From CAZRKC01 sp964600665 (GTDB lineage Bacteria > Bacillota > SLNR01): DNA of 64,000 nucleotides. A model generated the notes under the pieces. That model did no database searches. It was not told the DNA's origin and worked only from the letters and a program-made list of their open reading frames with translations. The translations under genes and the position numbers were made by a program. Shown here in pieces: positions 16,556 through 25,607 of this stretch. The stretch covers positions 1 through 64,000 of the forward strand of contig CAZRKC010000005.1 of assembly GCA_964600665.1 (NCBI GenBank), read 5' to 3'. Position 1 is the first letter of the stretch; every line of letters starts with the position of its first letter.

Positions 16556-16922
16556 GGTTTACGGAAACATGCACGGGGATGCGGGGTTATATCCATATAC
16601 TGTGATGTGGACTGTGGATAGTCACGATTGGTGGAAGAAACCCAAGGCACAAAAGTGACGACAAATTATCTAATCCGTAGGGTACTGGACAATGCATCTG
16701 AGGGTGGAATAATCTTTATGCACGTTGGTGGGTATCACACAATAGAAGCGTTGCCGTCAATTATTGATGGTTTGCACAAGCGAGTATATACATTGACACG
16801 GATATGCCCTGTTGCCCAAAGCCGACGACATCCTCCGCTGTGCGGTGATTAAGGGAGACATCATATACGGCATCTCAACCAGAAATGGTGTCACCTGGCG
16901 GCACTTATTAATGAAATAATCC
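16556..16922 (+). pseudogene. Polysaccharide deacetylase (CE4) with LysM tail, decayed
   Basis: From about 16556 one frame reads VYGNMHGDAGLYPYTVM then WTVDSHDW, the catalytic-groove region of NodB/CE4 deacetylases. A shift near 16640 moves into the frame reading LIRRVLDNASEGGIIFMH, then VGG-HTIEALPSIIDGLH, which is the family's C-terminal motif with its catalytic-site His. After another shift near 16800, VIKGDIIYGISTRNGVTW matches a LysM repeat, and the frame ends at about 16919. The N-terminal half with the metal-binding Asp-His-His is missing. The parent would have been a cell-wall N-acetylglucosamine deacetylase anchored by LysM. Confidence 0.75.
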
Positions 16923-17493
16923 AAAGTGATTTGACAAAATGAGCATTCGACTTAAGGTAGATAAAGTAGCCGATTTTTCAGAAACTGTTCTTGAACTTAA
17001 GTTAACTTGTAACCAGAGGCTAGATTTTCGATTTAAGTCATATTGACTTATAAATTGCTAACCATTTGCTAACGGATTGCTCCGTGCTTGGCAGAAAAGA
17101 GTGGATGCAGTAATCAGCTCGATCAATGTAACCTTTGCAGAATAGTCAATCATGGGATTATAATGACTTGTATTTAACACTTAAAAGCGGACTCTTAAAC
17201 AGTCTGCGGAGCTTGTTAAAGATGTACTTCTATTATGGATTTGACTTATTATGAAGACGAGCCGTTGGGAGAAGGGTTGTCTTCATATCCACTATTTGTA
17301 TCATAAGTCAAAACGGTTGTATCTACCGTGACAGAGACTCTAATAGTACCCTGATTGCTAATATCTAGTTGGATGAATAATTATCGGTTGCAGGCAAAAA
17401 ATGATTGTGGTTGGATGAAATTGCTAATGGCGAATGAAATGTATCGGTGAATCAACCATGTACTTTAAATTCAGTATTTGATAGGAGGATAAT
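16923..17493. other. Gap upstream of the C-S lyase gene
   Basis: About 570 AT-rich bases. No frame with a ribosome-binding site and no strong hairpin. It must hold the promoter of the rightward lyase gene, but I cannot pick a convincing -35/-10 pair. Confidence 0.4.
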
Positions 17494-18669
17494 ATGAAAG
17501 TAGATTTCGACTCAACCTTAGACCACAGGCGTAATGGATCCAGGCGATGGAAACAACCAGAAGGAAGAACTGACATCATCGGCATGGGAACAGCTGACAT
17601 GGATTATACTTGCACCCCCATTATTAAAGAACGAATGGCGAAGATTCTGGAGGATAATACATATAATTATCGACACACCCCTGACGCCTATTATGAATCG
17701 GTACTCGGCTTTTTCAAAAGGAGCTATAACTTAGATGCTAGCAAAGAGTGGCTCACAGATGTGCCTGGAACTTTGGCATCTATCCGTATGCTCTTGGACT
17801 GCTTCACTGAAAAAAATGACAATGTAATTCTGCAAAGTCCATATTTTTCACCATTAAAACTTATCATAGAGAGAACGGGATGCAAATTTATATCGAATCC
17901 GATGATACTAAAAGGTGAAAGGTATGAAGTTGATTTTGAAGATTTCGAGATGAAAATTAAAAAGTATAAACCTGCCGTGTTTTTATTAGTTAATCCTCAA
18001 AATCCAGTCGGACGTGTTTTCAGTAAAGAAGAATTAGAAAGGTTCGTTGATATATGCTATGAAAACGATGTCTTGATAATTTCTGACGAAGTTCATTTTC
18101 TAATTACCTTCGATGGGGTAAAGCATATTCCGATCCTGGCATTAAACGATAAAGCCAAAGAAATCTCCATACAAGTTTTCAGCATGAGCAAAGGGTTCAA
18201 TATGATGAGCCTTCCACATGCCATGCAGTTTATAGCAAATGATGCCTTGATGAGAAAATGGTATGACTACTACTATGCGTTTGAGTTTTTCTACGGTTCA
18301 AACCTTTTTAGCATAGCCGCTGTTACAGGCGCCACAAGCCCTGAAGCACAGGTTTGGCTGAATGAGGCGACATTATACATAAAAGAAAATATCGATATAT
18401 TCATGAATTACATCAAAGAACGAAACATACCATTAAAACCGATAAAACCTGAAGCAAGTTATATTATCTGGGTTGATTGCAGGGAATCAGGTATTGATGC
18501 TGAGAAACTCAGCAAAGTATTTCTAGAAGATGCTGGGATATCTCTCAATAATGGATTGGATCATGGAGAAGACGGTCGAGGGTTTGTCAGAATCAATCTT
18601 GCCGTAACCAGAACAGTACTTATGGAAGCATTGACACGAATAGAATCATTATTTGTAAAATTAACCTGA
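17494..18669 (+). CDS. PatB/MalY-type PLP-dependent C-S lyase or aminotransferase
   Basis: 391 aa, the usual length of the MalY/PatB branch of fold-type I class I/II aminotransferases, which mostly cleave cystathionine or cysteine conjugates. Visible features: the N-terminal DFDSTLDHRR and WKQPEGRTDIIGMGTADMD segment typical of MalY, NPQNPVGR near 168-174, SDEVH near 197-201 (Asp198 to the pyridine nitrogen), the Schiff-base Lys233 in FSMSKGFN, and the C-terminal RINLA segment with the carboxylate-binding Arg. Family members often have W or N where this has MSLPH, so activity may differ in detail. AGGAGG lies 6 bases before the ATG. It is monocistronic. Confidence 0.88.
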   Translation: MKVDFDSTLDHRRNGSRRWKQPEGRTDIIGMGTADMDYTCTPIIKERMAKILEDNTYNYRHTPDAYYESVLGFFKRSYNLDASKEWLTDVPGTLASIRMLLDCFTEKNDNVILQSPYFSPLKLIIERTGCKFISNPMILKGERYEVDFEDFEMKIKKYKPAVFLLVNPQNPVGRVFSKEELERFVDICYENDVLIISDEVHFLITFDGVKHIPILALNDKAKEISIQVFSMSKGFNMMSLPHAMQFIANDALMRKWYDYYYAFEFFYGSNLFSIAAVTGATSPEAQVWLNEATLYIKENIDIFMNYIKERNIPLKPIKPEASYIIWVDCRESGIDAEKLSKVFLEDAGISLNNGLDHGEDGRGFVRINLAVTRTVLMEALTRIESLFVKLT

Positions 18670-19649
18670 TATATAATATCAGTCAACTTTTAGGGTTCGT
18701 TAAGGAGTATTGACAGTCTAGCATGAGCAAACCGACCGAAAAACAACTATTGGACAGGCCAAGTTATCTTATCAGCACGATTTCTTCAAATCCAGAACAA
18801 AAAGACTCGTGCATCCATCAGTTAATCTGTTTTTATACTTAAGGGGATATAGATCTGGACGCAATTTAATAAGTGGCTCTCAAAAGATCGCAATAAGATT
18901 TCATCCCCCTATTGGCACTTGTTATTGTGAAATCATATATGTATTTCATAGCCCCATGGAGTGCATGAATGCACGAAAATCATGCGTCCAATTCGTTACA
19001 CTCATTCCAAAGTCAGGTGGCATACCTCATCTTCAACTCTGAATCAAGATCTCCAAAGTTTAAGCCCTGATTACCCCAGCAAAAAAGCTAAGACGCGTAT
19101 TCGCGTCTTATTGGGTTATGCAAACAATTTTGCCAGCATTTCGTTAACATCGCTTCTTTCCAACGCTATTCAGGAGAACATGATAACTGTAACTTATCAG
19201 GTATCCATCGGTCTGATCAATAACCATTAAGCCAGTCAGATCTAAGTAACATTATCTTGGTTTGCAAAAGCATTTAATGAATCATGTGATGCATGTTTGC
19301 TCTCTCTTCGCTGATTCACTCTCCGAAAGTGAAAAGGTCATGTAACTGCATATACATCATATATGGTCGAAATATTTTGTTCCCATCGGGCCTTCTTCCA
19401 GATTGGAAACGGTCGTTTATGTGGCACACTCCTGATTAGAAAATCCATTGTATACATACAATTTTGAAGGGCGGACGTGCAAACAGCCAATACACTTCTC
19501 AACTTGAAGAAGAGAACCATATCAGCTGTTGCGTTAGGGGTTATTCTGTGAGATATCGCAAATACTACCACACTCTTTACAACAACTTCTTACTGAATCA
19601 CATACATTCCGCTTCGCTTGGTTTCTTAACCAATTTCCTTCTGAATGGA
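18670..19649. other. Long gap with little coding support
   Basis: About 980 bases. A 39-codon frame (18723-18842, MSKPTEKQLLDRPSYL) follows an AAGGAG placed too far away (15 bases); it could be the start of a lost regulator. A hairpin TAAGACGCG/CGCGTCTTA at 19089-19110 lacks a T tract. Frames at 18961-19230 and 19338-19571 have no ribosome-binding site and no similarity. Confidence 0.35.
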
Positions 19650-19793
19650 TCAAGATGATCTCTCGGTTTCTTCAACTGGTACAGTAACTAGATTAATATC
19701 TTCTATTTGATTGACCATATCAGGACCTTTTGTGAGTATCGCTGCAAGAAACACGACCACCAGGTAGAGTCCAACTATTTGCATGACAACCAT
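19650..19793 (-). CDS. 47-residue single-pass membrane peptide
   Basis: The ATG at 19793 has GGAGGA 7 bases upstream; a longer in-frame extension crosses that site and is rejected. Residues 2-20 (VVMQIVGLYLVVVFLAAIL) form one membrane helix, followed by KGPDMVNQIEDINLV and an acidic tail (VEETERSS). I do not recognise the family. It lies in a leftward run with dodecin and an lmo0937-type peptide, suggesting an envelope or stress setting. Confidence 0.6.
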   Translation of the reverse strand: MVVMQIVGLYLVVVFLAAILTKGPDMVNQIEDINLVTVPVEETERSS

Positions 19794-19966
19794 GATCAAT
19801 TCCTCCAAACGGCAATAATCTGCTTCTAATGAGTGTTGGATTATTAGTATCACACCTCTTTGATTATCGTACCACTGAATTTGCTAATACATCCATTAGC
19901 AATCCGAGTACCTAAATCGAGAAAGTGACTTCTCAAATCAGTGCTAATTCTCCATCAATGAGAGGG

Positions 19967-19998
19967 ATACTAGGAGTGGATGCCCCCACTCCTAGTAT
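19967..19998. repeat. Perfect 13-bp inverted repeat downstream of dodecin
   Basis: ATACTAGGAGTGG (19967-19979) and CCACTCCTAGTAT (19986-19998) pair without mismatch around a 6-base loop. No T tract follows on either strand, so it is not a standard intrinsic terminator. It may protect a 3' end or bind a protein. Confidence 0.7.
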
Positions 19999-20014
19999 GG
20001 CCTCCGTTATTGAA

Positions 20015-20044
20015 AGTGCACAAAACTATCGTGCACTGATAGTT
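20015..20044. repeat. Two overlapping, mutually exclusive hairpins
   Basis: AGTGCAC (20015-20021) can pair with GTGCACT (20031-20037), or AACTATC (20024-20030) can pair with GATAGTT (20038-20044) around that same GTGCACT. The segments alternate, so one hairpin excludes the other or they form a pseudoknot. They lie 27-56 bases past the dodecin stop codon. Confidence 0.6.
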
Positions 20045-20070
20045 ATGAACTGCTGAGATTAAACACATGG

Positions 20071-20271
20071 CTACTTCACCAGATAGGATATCTTCGCATT
20101 GACCCGGAACTTAACGATTTTGCTGTCATTGACAATAGCTTGCTGATTTTCTATATAAATGCTTTGAATATTGCTGAATTTTACGGAAGCTTCCTTTACT
20201 GCCTCTTGCGCTGCTGACTCCCAACTGTCGCTGGACTCTGCAATCACTTCAATAATGTGGACCATAGCCAT
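20071..20271 (-). CDS. Dodecin family protein
   Basis: 66 aa, the standard length of dodecin, a small beta-alpha-beta protein that forms hollow dodecamers and stores flavin or related ligands. Family features are the VHIIEVIAESSDSWESAAQEAVKEA helix region, the strand around NIQSIYIEN, and the C-terminal KFRVNAKISYLVK strand. The conserved aromatic that stacks on flavin (Trp in SDSWE) is present. The start is ATG 20271, 5 bases after AAGGGGGA; ATGs at 20277 and 20265 are nearby alternatives. It sits between two small membrane-peptide genes. Confidence 0.85.
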   Translation of the reverse strand: MAMVHIIEVIAESSDSWESAAQEAVKEASVKFSNIQSIYIENQQAIVNDSKIVKFRVNAKISYLVK

Positions 20272-20395
20272 AATCATCCCCCTTTCCCTTGCATTTTCAT
20301 CCATAAATTATCCTGCATACATGCGCACTTCATGTCATGGTTGACTTCATGATCTTTCTTGCAGTTATCAAAAAGAATCATGCAATCAAAGTGAT

Positions 20396-20545
20396 CTAAA
20401 CAACTTTTTTGCCTTGGATTACTCTGATCAGCACCACGATCACGGCCAAGACCAGGAGAATATGGATGAATCCTCCCAAAGTATTGGCTGAAACCATTCC
20501 TAGCAACCAGAGTACAAATAGGATTACTGCAATTGTCCACAGCAT
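20396..20545 (-). CDS. lmo0937-family small membrane protein
   Basis: 49 aa: MLWTIAVILFVLWLLGM, then two Gly after a short polar turn, then a second hydrophobic stretch (FIHILLVLAVIVVLIRVI) ending in QGKKVV. This matches the short two-helix lmo0937 family common in Firmicutes, of unknown function and often stress-linked. AAAGGGG lies 8 bases before the ATG. The reading frame is shorter than common gene-calling cut-offs and overlaps a longer, meaningless frame. Confidence 0.85.
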   Translation of the reverse strand: MLWTIAVILFVLWLLGMVSANTLGGFIHILLVLAVIVVLIRVIQGKKVV

Positions 20546-20599
20546 TTTTGATCACCCCTTTCGGCCATGATTTTCATTCTATTCGATTAATGTATGCGC

Positions 20600-21232
20600 T
20601 CAATTTTCTTTATCGTCTGAATCGATTATAAATGCTTCCCACTTAATGTAAGCACTTTGGGTAGGCTCACCAATTGCTGTAGTTGTGAAACTAACGAATA
20701 CCTCTGGAATTTGATTACTCAAATCACCATAGTAATACTCCATTGAATACACATTGTCCATGCCCAAATCCGGACCATTGTCTGGTACTCCCAGTATGTC
20801 AATGATCTCCTGCAAACCCATACCAACGCGAACCCCCATGAATTCATAGCCAGAATAAAGCACCATGCTGACAACAATATCATCCACGAGGTCTGTGGGT
20901 GAATACACTTCCATAATCCCTTGATCACTTATAAATAGCATAACGTTGCAAGGGCCAAACCAATCATTATAACCTTCTTCTTGAGGGGTTCCCATGATCG
21001 TACGGACTTCACCAAAAGACTTGCCCAACAATGTCATGATGGGATCAAGTTCGTGTACCGCCATTGCGTTGTTTTTATTGGAAGGATTTACTGATACCCC
21101 TTCAGCTTCAGCATCTGGAGCAAATGCTACGCGCACTGCTGTAAAAAGTACTATCAGACATATTGCGATAGCAATGACTGCGGTCTTATTACGAGAATGC
21201 ATAAAAGGAGATAGATATGTCAGCCGTTTCAT
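20600..21232 (-). CDS. Membrane-anchored or exported protein with two SmpA/DUF4309-like repeats
   Basis: 210 aa. Residues about 17-38 (TAVIAIAICLIVLFTAVRVAFA) form a signal anchor. Two similar units follow: LLGKSFGEVRTIMGTPQ near 68 and VGMGLQEIIDILGVPD near 137, each of the form 'G.s..ev...lG.P.' seen in BamE/SmpA-like and DUF4309 domains, which act as small extracytoplasmic binding modules. The ribosome-binding site is weak (GGGGCGA). It lies upstream of the lmo0937 and dodecin genes on the same strand and may be transcribed with them. Function unknown. Confidence 0.65.
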   Translation of the reverse strand: MKRLTYLSPFMHSRNKTAVIAIAICLIVLFTAVRVAFAPDAEAEGVSVNPSNKNNAMAVHELDPIMTLLGKSFGEVRTIMGTPQEEGYNDWFGPCNVMLFISDQGIMEVYSPTDLVDDIVVSMVLYSGYEFMGVRVGMGLQEIIDILGVPDNGPDLGMDNVYSMEYYYGDLSNQIPEVFVSFTTTAIGEPTQSAYIKWEAFIIDSDDKEN

Positions 21233-21759
21233 TGTGCGTCGCCCCTACTTAATCAACTGTGTATAGAAATACCTTCAATTGAATACTATCAAACTGTATG
21301 CGTACAAAACTATTAGCACATTTACAAGAAAATCCATAATGCCTTTTAGGAGAACGTAAAAATAAAACCGCCGAGAGCGAGCCAAACCCATTAGTTAGTA
21401 TGGTTTTAGCTTTTTCATCGATGATTTTATAATTGAAATGATGCGCTTATTTTACTTATGCACCGTATACATAAATTAAGGGGCTGTACAATCAAACCAT
21501 TTGAGAAGACCAAGTCATGAAAAAGACAACACACCTGCACCCTGAATCCGAATCTATGTGTTCTGTGAATCATTACTCTGTAAAGTTTCAGTTGCGATGT
21601 AAGCATAATCATCCAGGGTCACTATCACTGCTTTTTGCCTCCATCGACATCAGTTCTAATGCAATCCGTCGGCCAAACCTGATTGAGTAAACTAATTCAC
21701 CAATGATAATCGTGTCTCTACATGTTTATCGTGTCAATTCTGCTTCAATCAAAACTCCA
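21233..21759. other. Gap between the exported-protein gene and the PAS-LuxR gene
   Basis: About 530 bases that must contain the promoter of the leftward 20.6-21.2 kb gene and the 3' end of the regulator transcript. I see no supported coding frame and no clear terminator or riboswitch. Confidence 0.4.
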
Positions 21760-22893
21760 TCACAAGAGGATATTCCCAAGATCCTCAATCTCACCAACAG
21801 ATATTTTCTTGAGAATATTCTCTTTGTGTTTATCCACCGTTTTCGGACTTATTTTTAACGCTTCAGCAATGTGTTGCCGTTCAACTTTCTTAACCATCAG
21901 CATAAATACATCTTTTTCTCGATTAGTTAAAGTATTAAAGATACCCAGTAATTTGATTGGTGTGATATCCTCGAAAACAGAAAAAACCTGGTCTGCTTTT
22001 TCTCCCCCCGTAAACGAGTATGGGACTGCATCGATGCGAATCCATTTGTAATGATCCGTTTTTACTGTTCTTACTCCCATCACGACGTTCTGGACACTCT
22101 TGTTCGTGGAAAAAGCAATTCGAGAGGGGTGTTCTTTATGCGGGAATGGGGTTCCATCCTCTCTAATCGAGTCGATTAACGAACTGGAGTAAGCAACAGC
22201 TGCACCTTCATTAAAATGTATGTTCAAAATTTCCTTTGCAGCGGAGTTGGCATAAAGTATTGTATCGTCCGCCTGCAGACAAATAATGCCTTGCCGAATA
22301 GTATTATATAAGACCTCAAGTTCAATCTCTCTTTGTTTCAATGCTTGTTCCAGTCTTTTCTGTTCAGTCTGGTCGAATACTGCCATGAGGCATTTATCTT
22401 TGAATTCGGAACAAGCGGCTTCAATATATAGATAGATCATTCTTCTGTTTGGATCATATACGCGTACCTCAATCTTTTCTGTTTTATCGCTGCTAAAAAC
22501 AGACTCGAAGAATTCCCCAAAAATTACACGATCATGGGCTTCAACTAAAGAATAAAAGTTAACATTTTCTAAATACGATCGGTCGCGCCCAACGATCTGT
22601 GCGCCTCGTAAATTCATGCGTTTAATAATACCTTGATGGTCTAAGGTGAAGTATCCCACAGGCGCATTATCATAGAGCTCAATATATTGACGAAGGGATT
22701 TATCCAGGTCTCGATGGATTTGATTCAGTTCTTCATTTTGCATCTCCAGTTCGACCTGATGAACCTCAAGTTCATGGACAAGTTGCTGCACATCCGCCAG
22801 TGTGGCTGAAAGACTTGGTGTTGGTTGCCCCATTTTAACTTTTTTTTCAGCGTTTTGACGCAATTCCTTATTGACCGAAGTCTTTCTTCTCAT
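21760..22893 (-). CDS. PAS-domain protein with C-terminal LuxR-type helix-turn-helix
   Basis: 377 aa. Helical N-terminus with Gln/Glu-rich coiled coil (VHELEVHQVELEMQNEELNQ), PAS 1 (about 75-180), PAS 2 (about 195-315), then a GerE/LuxR DNA-binding domain: LTNREKDVFMLMVKKVERQHIA and KISPKTVDKHKENILKKI. It senses a signal through PAS and binds DNA directly; there is no kinase or receiver domain. The start is ATG 22893, 7 bases after AAGGAGTG; an upstream in-frame ATG precedes the site. It lies 83 bases downstream of the CheB-CheR-PAS gene and is probably in the same operon, so the fusion protein may modify or signal to it. Confidence 0.88.
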   Translation of the reverse strand: MRRKTSVNKELRQNAEKKVKMGQPTPSLSATLADVQQLVHELEVHQVELEMQNEELNQIHRDLDKSLRQYIELYDNAPVGYFTLDHQGIIKRMNLRGAQIVGRDRSYLENVNFYSLVEAHDRVIFGEFFESVFSSDKTEKIEVRVYDPNRRMIYLYIEAACSEFKDKCLMAVFDQTEQKRLEQALKQREIELEVLYNTIRQGIICLQADDTILYANSAAKEILNIHFNEGAAVAYSSSLIDSIREDGTPFPHKEHPSRIAFSTNKSVQNVVMGVRTVKTDHYKWIRIDAVPYSFTGGEKADQVFSVFEDITPIKLLGIFNTLTNREKDVFMLMVKKVERQHIAEALKISPKTVDKHKENILKKISVGEIEDLGNILL

Positions 22894-22976
22894 CTGTAAC
22901 ACTCCTTCCTGTACGATTTGAACCAACGCTGCTCAGCATCTAAATCAGTCACAAAGCGTTGAGATGATTATGATTT

Positions 22977-25607
22977 CTAAGTGATTTGTTGATCTCCCTC
23001 ACTTTGAAATTTTCGAAGCGAATCCTCCAATACCTTATATTCAGTAATGTCGAAGAATGTAATCGTCACACCGGTCATGATATTCTCAACAGTCCGATAT
23101 GGCATGATACGAACCCTATACCACAAATTATTCCCGGTGTGGATTTGCTTTTCGATTGAAATCCCCTTCGCGAGGACTCCTTCGATGTCGTTGGATAACA
23201 TAGGATACTCCAACTGTGAGACGATGTCAAAGATTGGTCGGCCCACATCCTCGGGAATTAATCTAAATACCAATGCAGTTTGCGGTGTGAATCGACGAAT
23301 CCTGAGGTCTTTGTCCAAGAATAGCGTCGCGATGTTCGTGCTATCGAGTAAATTTTTCATGTCATTATTCGCTTCTGTCAATTCGCCAACCTTCATTCGC
23401 AACTCATCATTGACAGTCTGTAATTCCTCATTCAAAGACTGTAACTCCTCTTTAGAGGTCGTCATTTCTTCAGTCGTGGACTGCAGTTCCTCATTAAAAG
23501 ACTGTAATTCCTCATAAGCTGCATTGTATTCTTCATAGGCTGATTGTACTTCACCGTAAAGGGTTGCTAATTCTTGACGTGCTCTTCTCAACTCATTCTC
23601 TGACTCAAAGGTTCGTTGTGAGTTAGTGGAAGTCGTTTTGTCAGTACTCGGATTCTTTGCCTTTGGAATCAAACGAGTATTCGTAAATACTATCATGACC
23701 AGACCTTGTAATGATTCTGGTTCTTTTAGCGGATAGATGATGAGATCCAAAGCTTCTTTACCTTCGTTGATACCGAGCACCACATTCTTTGCAATTACGC
23801 TGATCCCCTTTAGTATCGCCTTATGAAAGTTTGTATAAAGTTTATGATACAAGCCTTTATGTACCATGGCAAATATATTCCAATTAGCTTTCCCTGCAGC
23901 AGGCTCCAGATATCTCCCAGTCTTACCTTTTGTATATAAAATATCACCTTTGCTATTCACTAATACAGCCGCAGGAGCATATTTCTCCAGAATAATCCGA
24001 TCTGCCAATACTTCCAGACTTTCGGCTGCCTTGTATAGTTTTTGCGGTGAACTGGGTTTGCTTTCTGTTAATTTTCTTGGCAACGGATACGCTTGTAATC
24101 GTAGGGCACGATCAGATCTCGCGGAGATGAGTTTTCGGTAAATATGTGCTTTAATATCAATTATCTCAAATATTTCACTATCCATATCAATCGTCTCAGC
24201 ATTTCCAAGCACTAGGATGCCTTCTGGATTCAGAGAGAAATGGAATACCCCCAACAACCTTTTCTGTAATTCACTTCTGAGATAAATAAAAAGATTGCGG
24301 CAGCAAATAATGTCAATTTTTGTGAAGGGAGGGTCCATTGAGACATTTTGCGAAGCAAAAACAATCTTACTCCGGATGTTCATATGGACCCTGTATCCGA
24401 ATTCATCTTCAACAAAATATTTTTTCAACCGATCTTCAGAAACATCAGCTTGGATGCTCGATGGATATATCCCTTTTCGCCCGATGGCAAGCGCATCAAT
24501 ATTCGGGTCTGATGCAAAGATCTGAAATGAAACATCCTTGTCAAGTAGCTCCATTGCTTCTTGGATAATTATCCCAAGAGAGTATGCTTCTTCTCCAGTT
24601 GAACACCCGACAACCCATGCCCTGATCACTTTTTTCGAATCATGTTTGGCGATTAGATCCGGCAGGATCTTTTCTTTCAAAGCGTCCCATGTTTCTGGGT
24701 CTCTGAAAAAACTCGTCACACCAATCAGAATCTCCTTGTAAAGTAATTGAATTTCTTGAGGATTATCCCGTAAAAACCGCACGTATTTCTCCAAACTGTC
24801 TATACGATGTAAAGACATGCGACGTTCCACTCTTCGATGAATCGCTGTTTCCTTATAATGCGAGAAATCGTGACCCGTCTCTGTATGCAACAAGATGATA
24901 AATTCCTGATATGCTGCTTTGTCTAGGCCTGCCTCGTTCTGGTTAGGAAATGTCATGCGACCATGCTTATCCCACCAGGCAAGAATTCTTGAAGGTAAAT
25001 TCTCAACTAAGTCTACTTCATCGGCCACACCTGCGTGGATCGCACTATTTGGCATACCATTAAACTTTGCTTGCAAAGGATCCTGAACAAAAGCTGCCCC
25101 ACCTTTTTCCTTAATGCTCTTAAGCCCGAGGGTACCATCTGATCCCATGCCTGAAAGGATTACCCCGATACCATAATTCTTCTGATCTGCAGCGATGGAT
25201 TGAAATAGAAAGTCGATGGGAAGTCGTAGCCCTCGAGGAACTGATGGTTCGAAGAGATGGAGTCGTCCATGAAAAAGTTGTAAATCCTTGTTCGGGGGAA
25301 TAATATACACATTGTCGGGCATGACCACAACATCCTCGTTGACCTGTTGAACGGTCATCGTGGTCACTGGAGTCAGTAACTCAACCAACATACCTTCACG
25401 GGTTGGGTCTAAATGCTGAACAACGATGCAGGTCATCCCGCTTTTTTCTGGTACATTTTCTAAAAATATCTTTAAGGCTTCTAATCCGCCCGCAGAAGCG
25501 CCGATCCCGACGATGGGTTTGCCAATCCCAGATGAAGCAGTATCCAGTTCATTTTGCAACCTGTCAGAAGATCCATCAGCATTCAACTCATGATTTTGGC
25601 GTGTCAT
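22977..25607 (-). CDS. CheB-CheR-PAS fusion protein (methylesterase/methyltransferase sensor)
   Basis: 876 aa. The CheB methylesterase domain (about 28-215) has the full triad: Ser38 in GASAGG, His65 in QHLDP and Asp157 in SGMGSDGT. The CheR methyltransferase domain (about 215-485) begins RRVERRMSLHRI and carries TSFFRDPETWDAL and the SAM-binding VVGCSTGEEAYSLGI. Then come a PAS-like unit (about 515-630), a long Gln/Glu coiled coil (about 660-735, repeated SFNEELQSTTEE type) and a C-terminal PAS (about 740-860). CheB/CheR fusions outside chemotaxis operons are associated with two-component sensing rather than flagella; no chemotaxis gene is here. The start is ATG 25607, 9 bases after AAAGGGG; the ATG at 25616 abuts that site. 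Confidence 0.9.
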   Translation of the reverse strand: MTRQNHELNADGSSDRLQNELDTASSGIGKPIVGIGASAGGLEALKIFLENVPEKSGMTCIVVQHLDPTREGMLVELLTPVTTMTVQQVNEDVVVMPDNVYIIPPNKDLQLFHGRLHLFEPSVPRGLRLPIDFLFQSIAADQKNYGIGVILSGMGSDGTLGLKSIKEKGGAAFVQDPLQAKFNGMPNSAIHAGVADEVDLVENLPSRILAWWDKHGRMTFPNQNEAGLDKAAYQEFIILLHTETGHDFSHYKETAIHRRVERRMSLHRIDSLEKYVRFLRDNPQEIQLLYKEILIGVTSFFRDPETWDALKEKILPDLIAKHDSKKVIRAWVVGCSTGEEAYSLGIIIQEAMELLDKDVSFQIFASDPNIDALAIGRKGIYPSSIQADVSEDRLKKYFVEDEFGYRVHMNIRSKIVFASQNVSMDPPFTKIDIICCRNLFIYLRSELQKRLLGVFHFSLNPEGILVLGNAETIDMDSEIFEIIDIKAHIYRKLISARSDRALRLQAYPLPRKLTESKPSSPQKLYKAAESLEVLADRIILEKYAPAAVLVNSKGDILYTKGKTGRYLEPAAGKANWNIFAMVHKGLYHKLYTNFHKAILKGISVIAKNVVLGINEGKEALDLIIYPLKEPESLQGLVMIVFTNTRLIPKAKNPSTDKTTSTNSQRTFESENELRRARQELATLYGEVQSAYEEYNAAYEELQSFNEELQSTTEEMTTSKEELQSLNEELQTVNDELRMKVGELTEANNDMKNLLDSTNIATLFLDKDLRIRRFTPQTALVFRLIPEDVGRPIFDIVSQLEYPMLSNDIEGVLAKGISIEKQIHTGNNLWYRVRIMPYRTVENIMTGVTITFFDITEYKVLEDSLRKFQSEGDQQIT

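Noticed and set aside
9535..17493. c-di-GMP riboswitch near the GGDEF/HD-GYP gene or the regulators
   Set aside because: No segment showed the conserved GEMM core and tetraloop-receptor pattern on reading.
6601..19649. A third tRNA-Lys 3' copy that would close a second integrated element
   Set aside because: I looked for GGTTCGAGTCCCTGATGG in this region by eye and did not find it; a proper search would be needed to exclude a diverged copy.
20274..20555. A 93-codon leftward frame between dodecin and the exported-protein gene
   Set aside because: It overlaps the lmo0937-type gene in a different frame, and that frame has the ribosome-binding site and family similarity.
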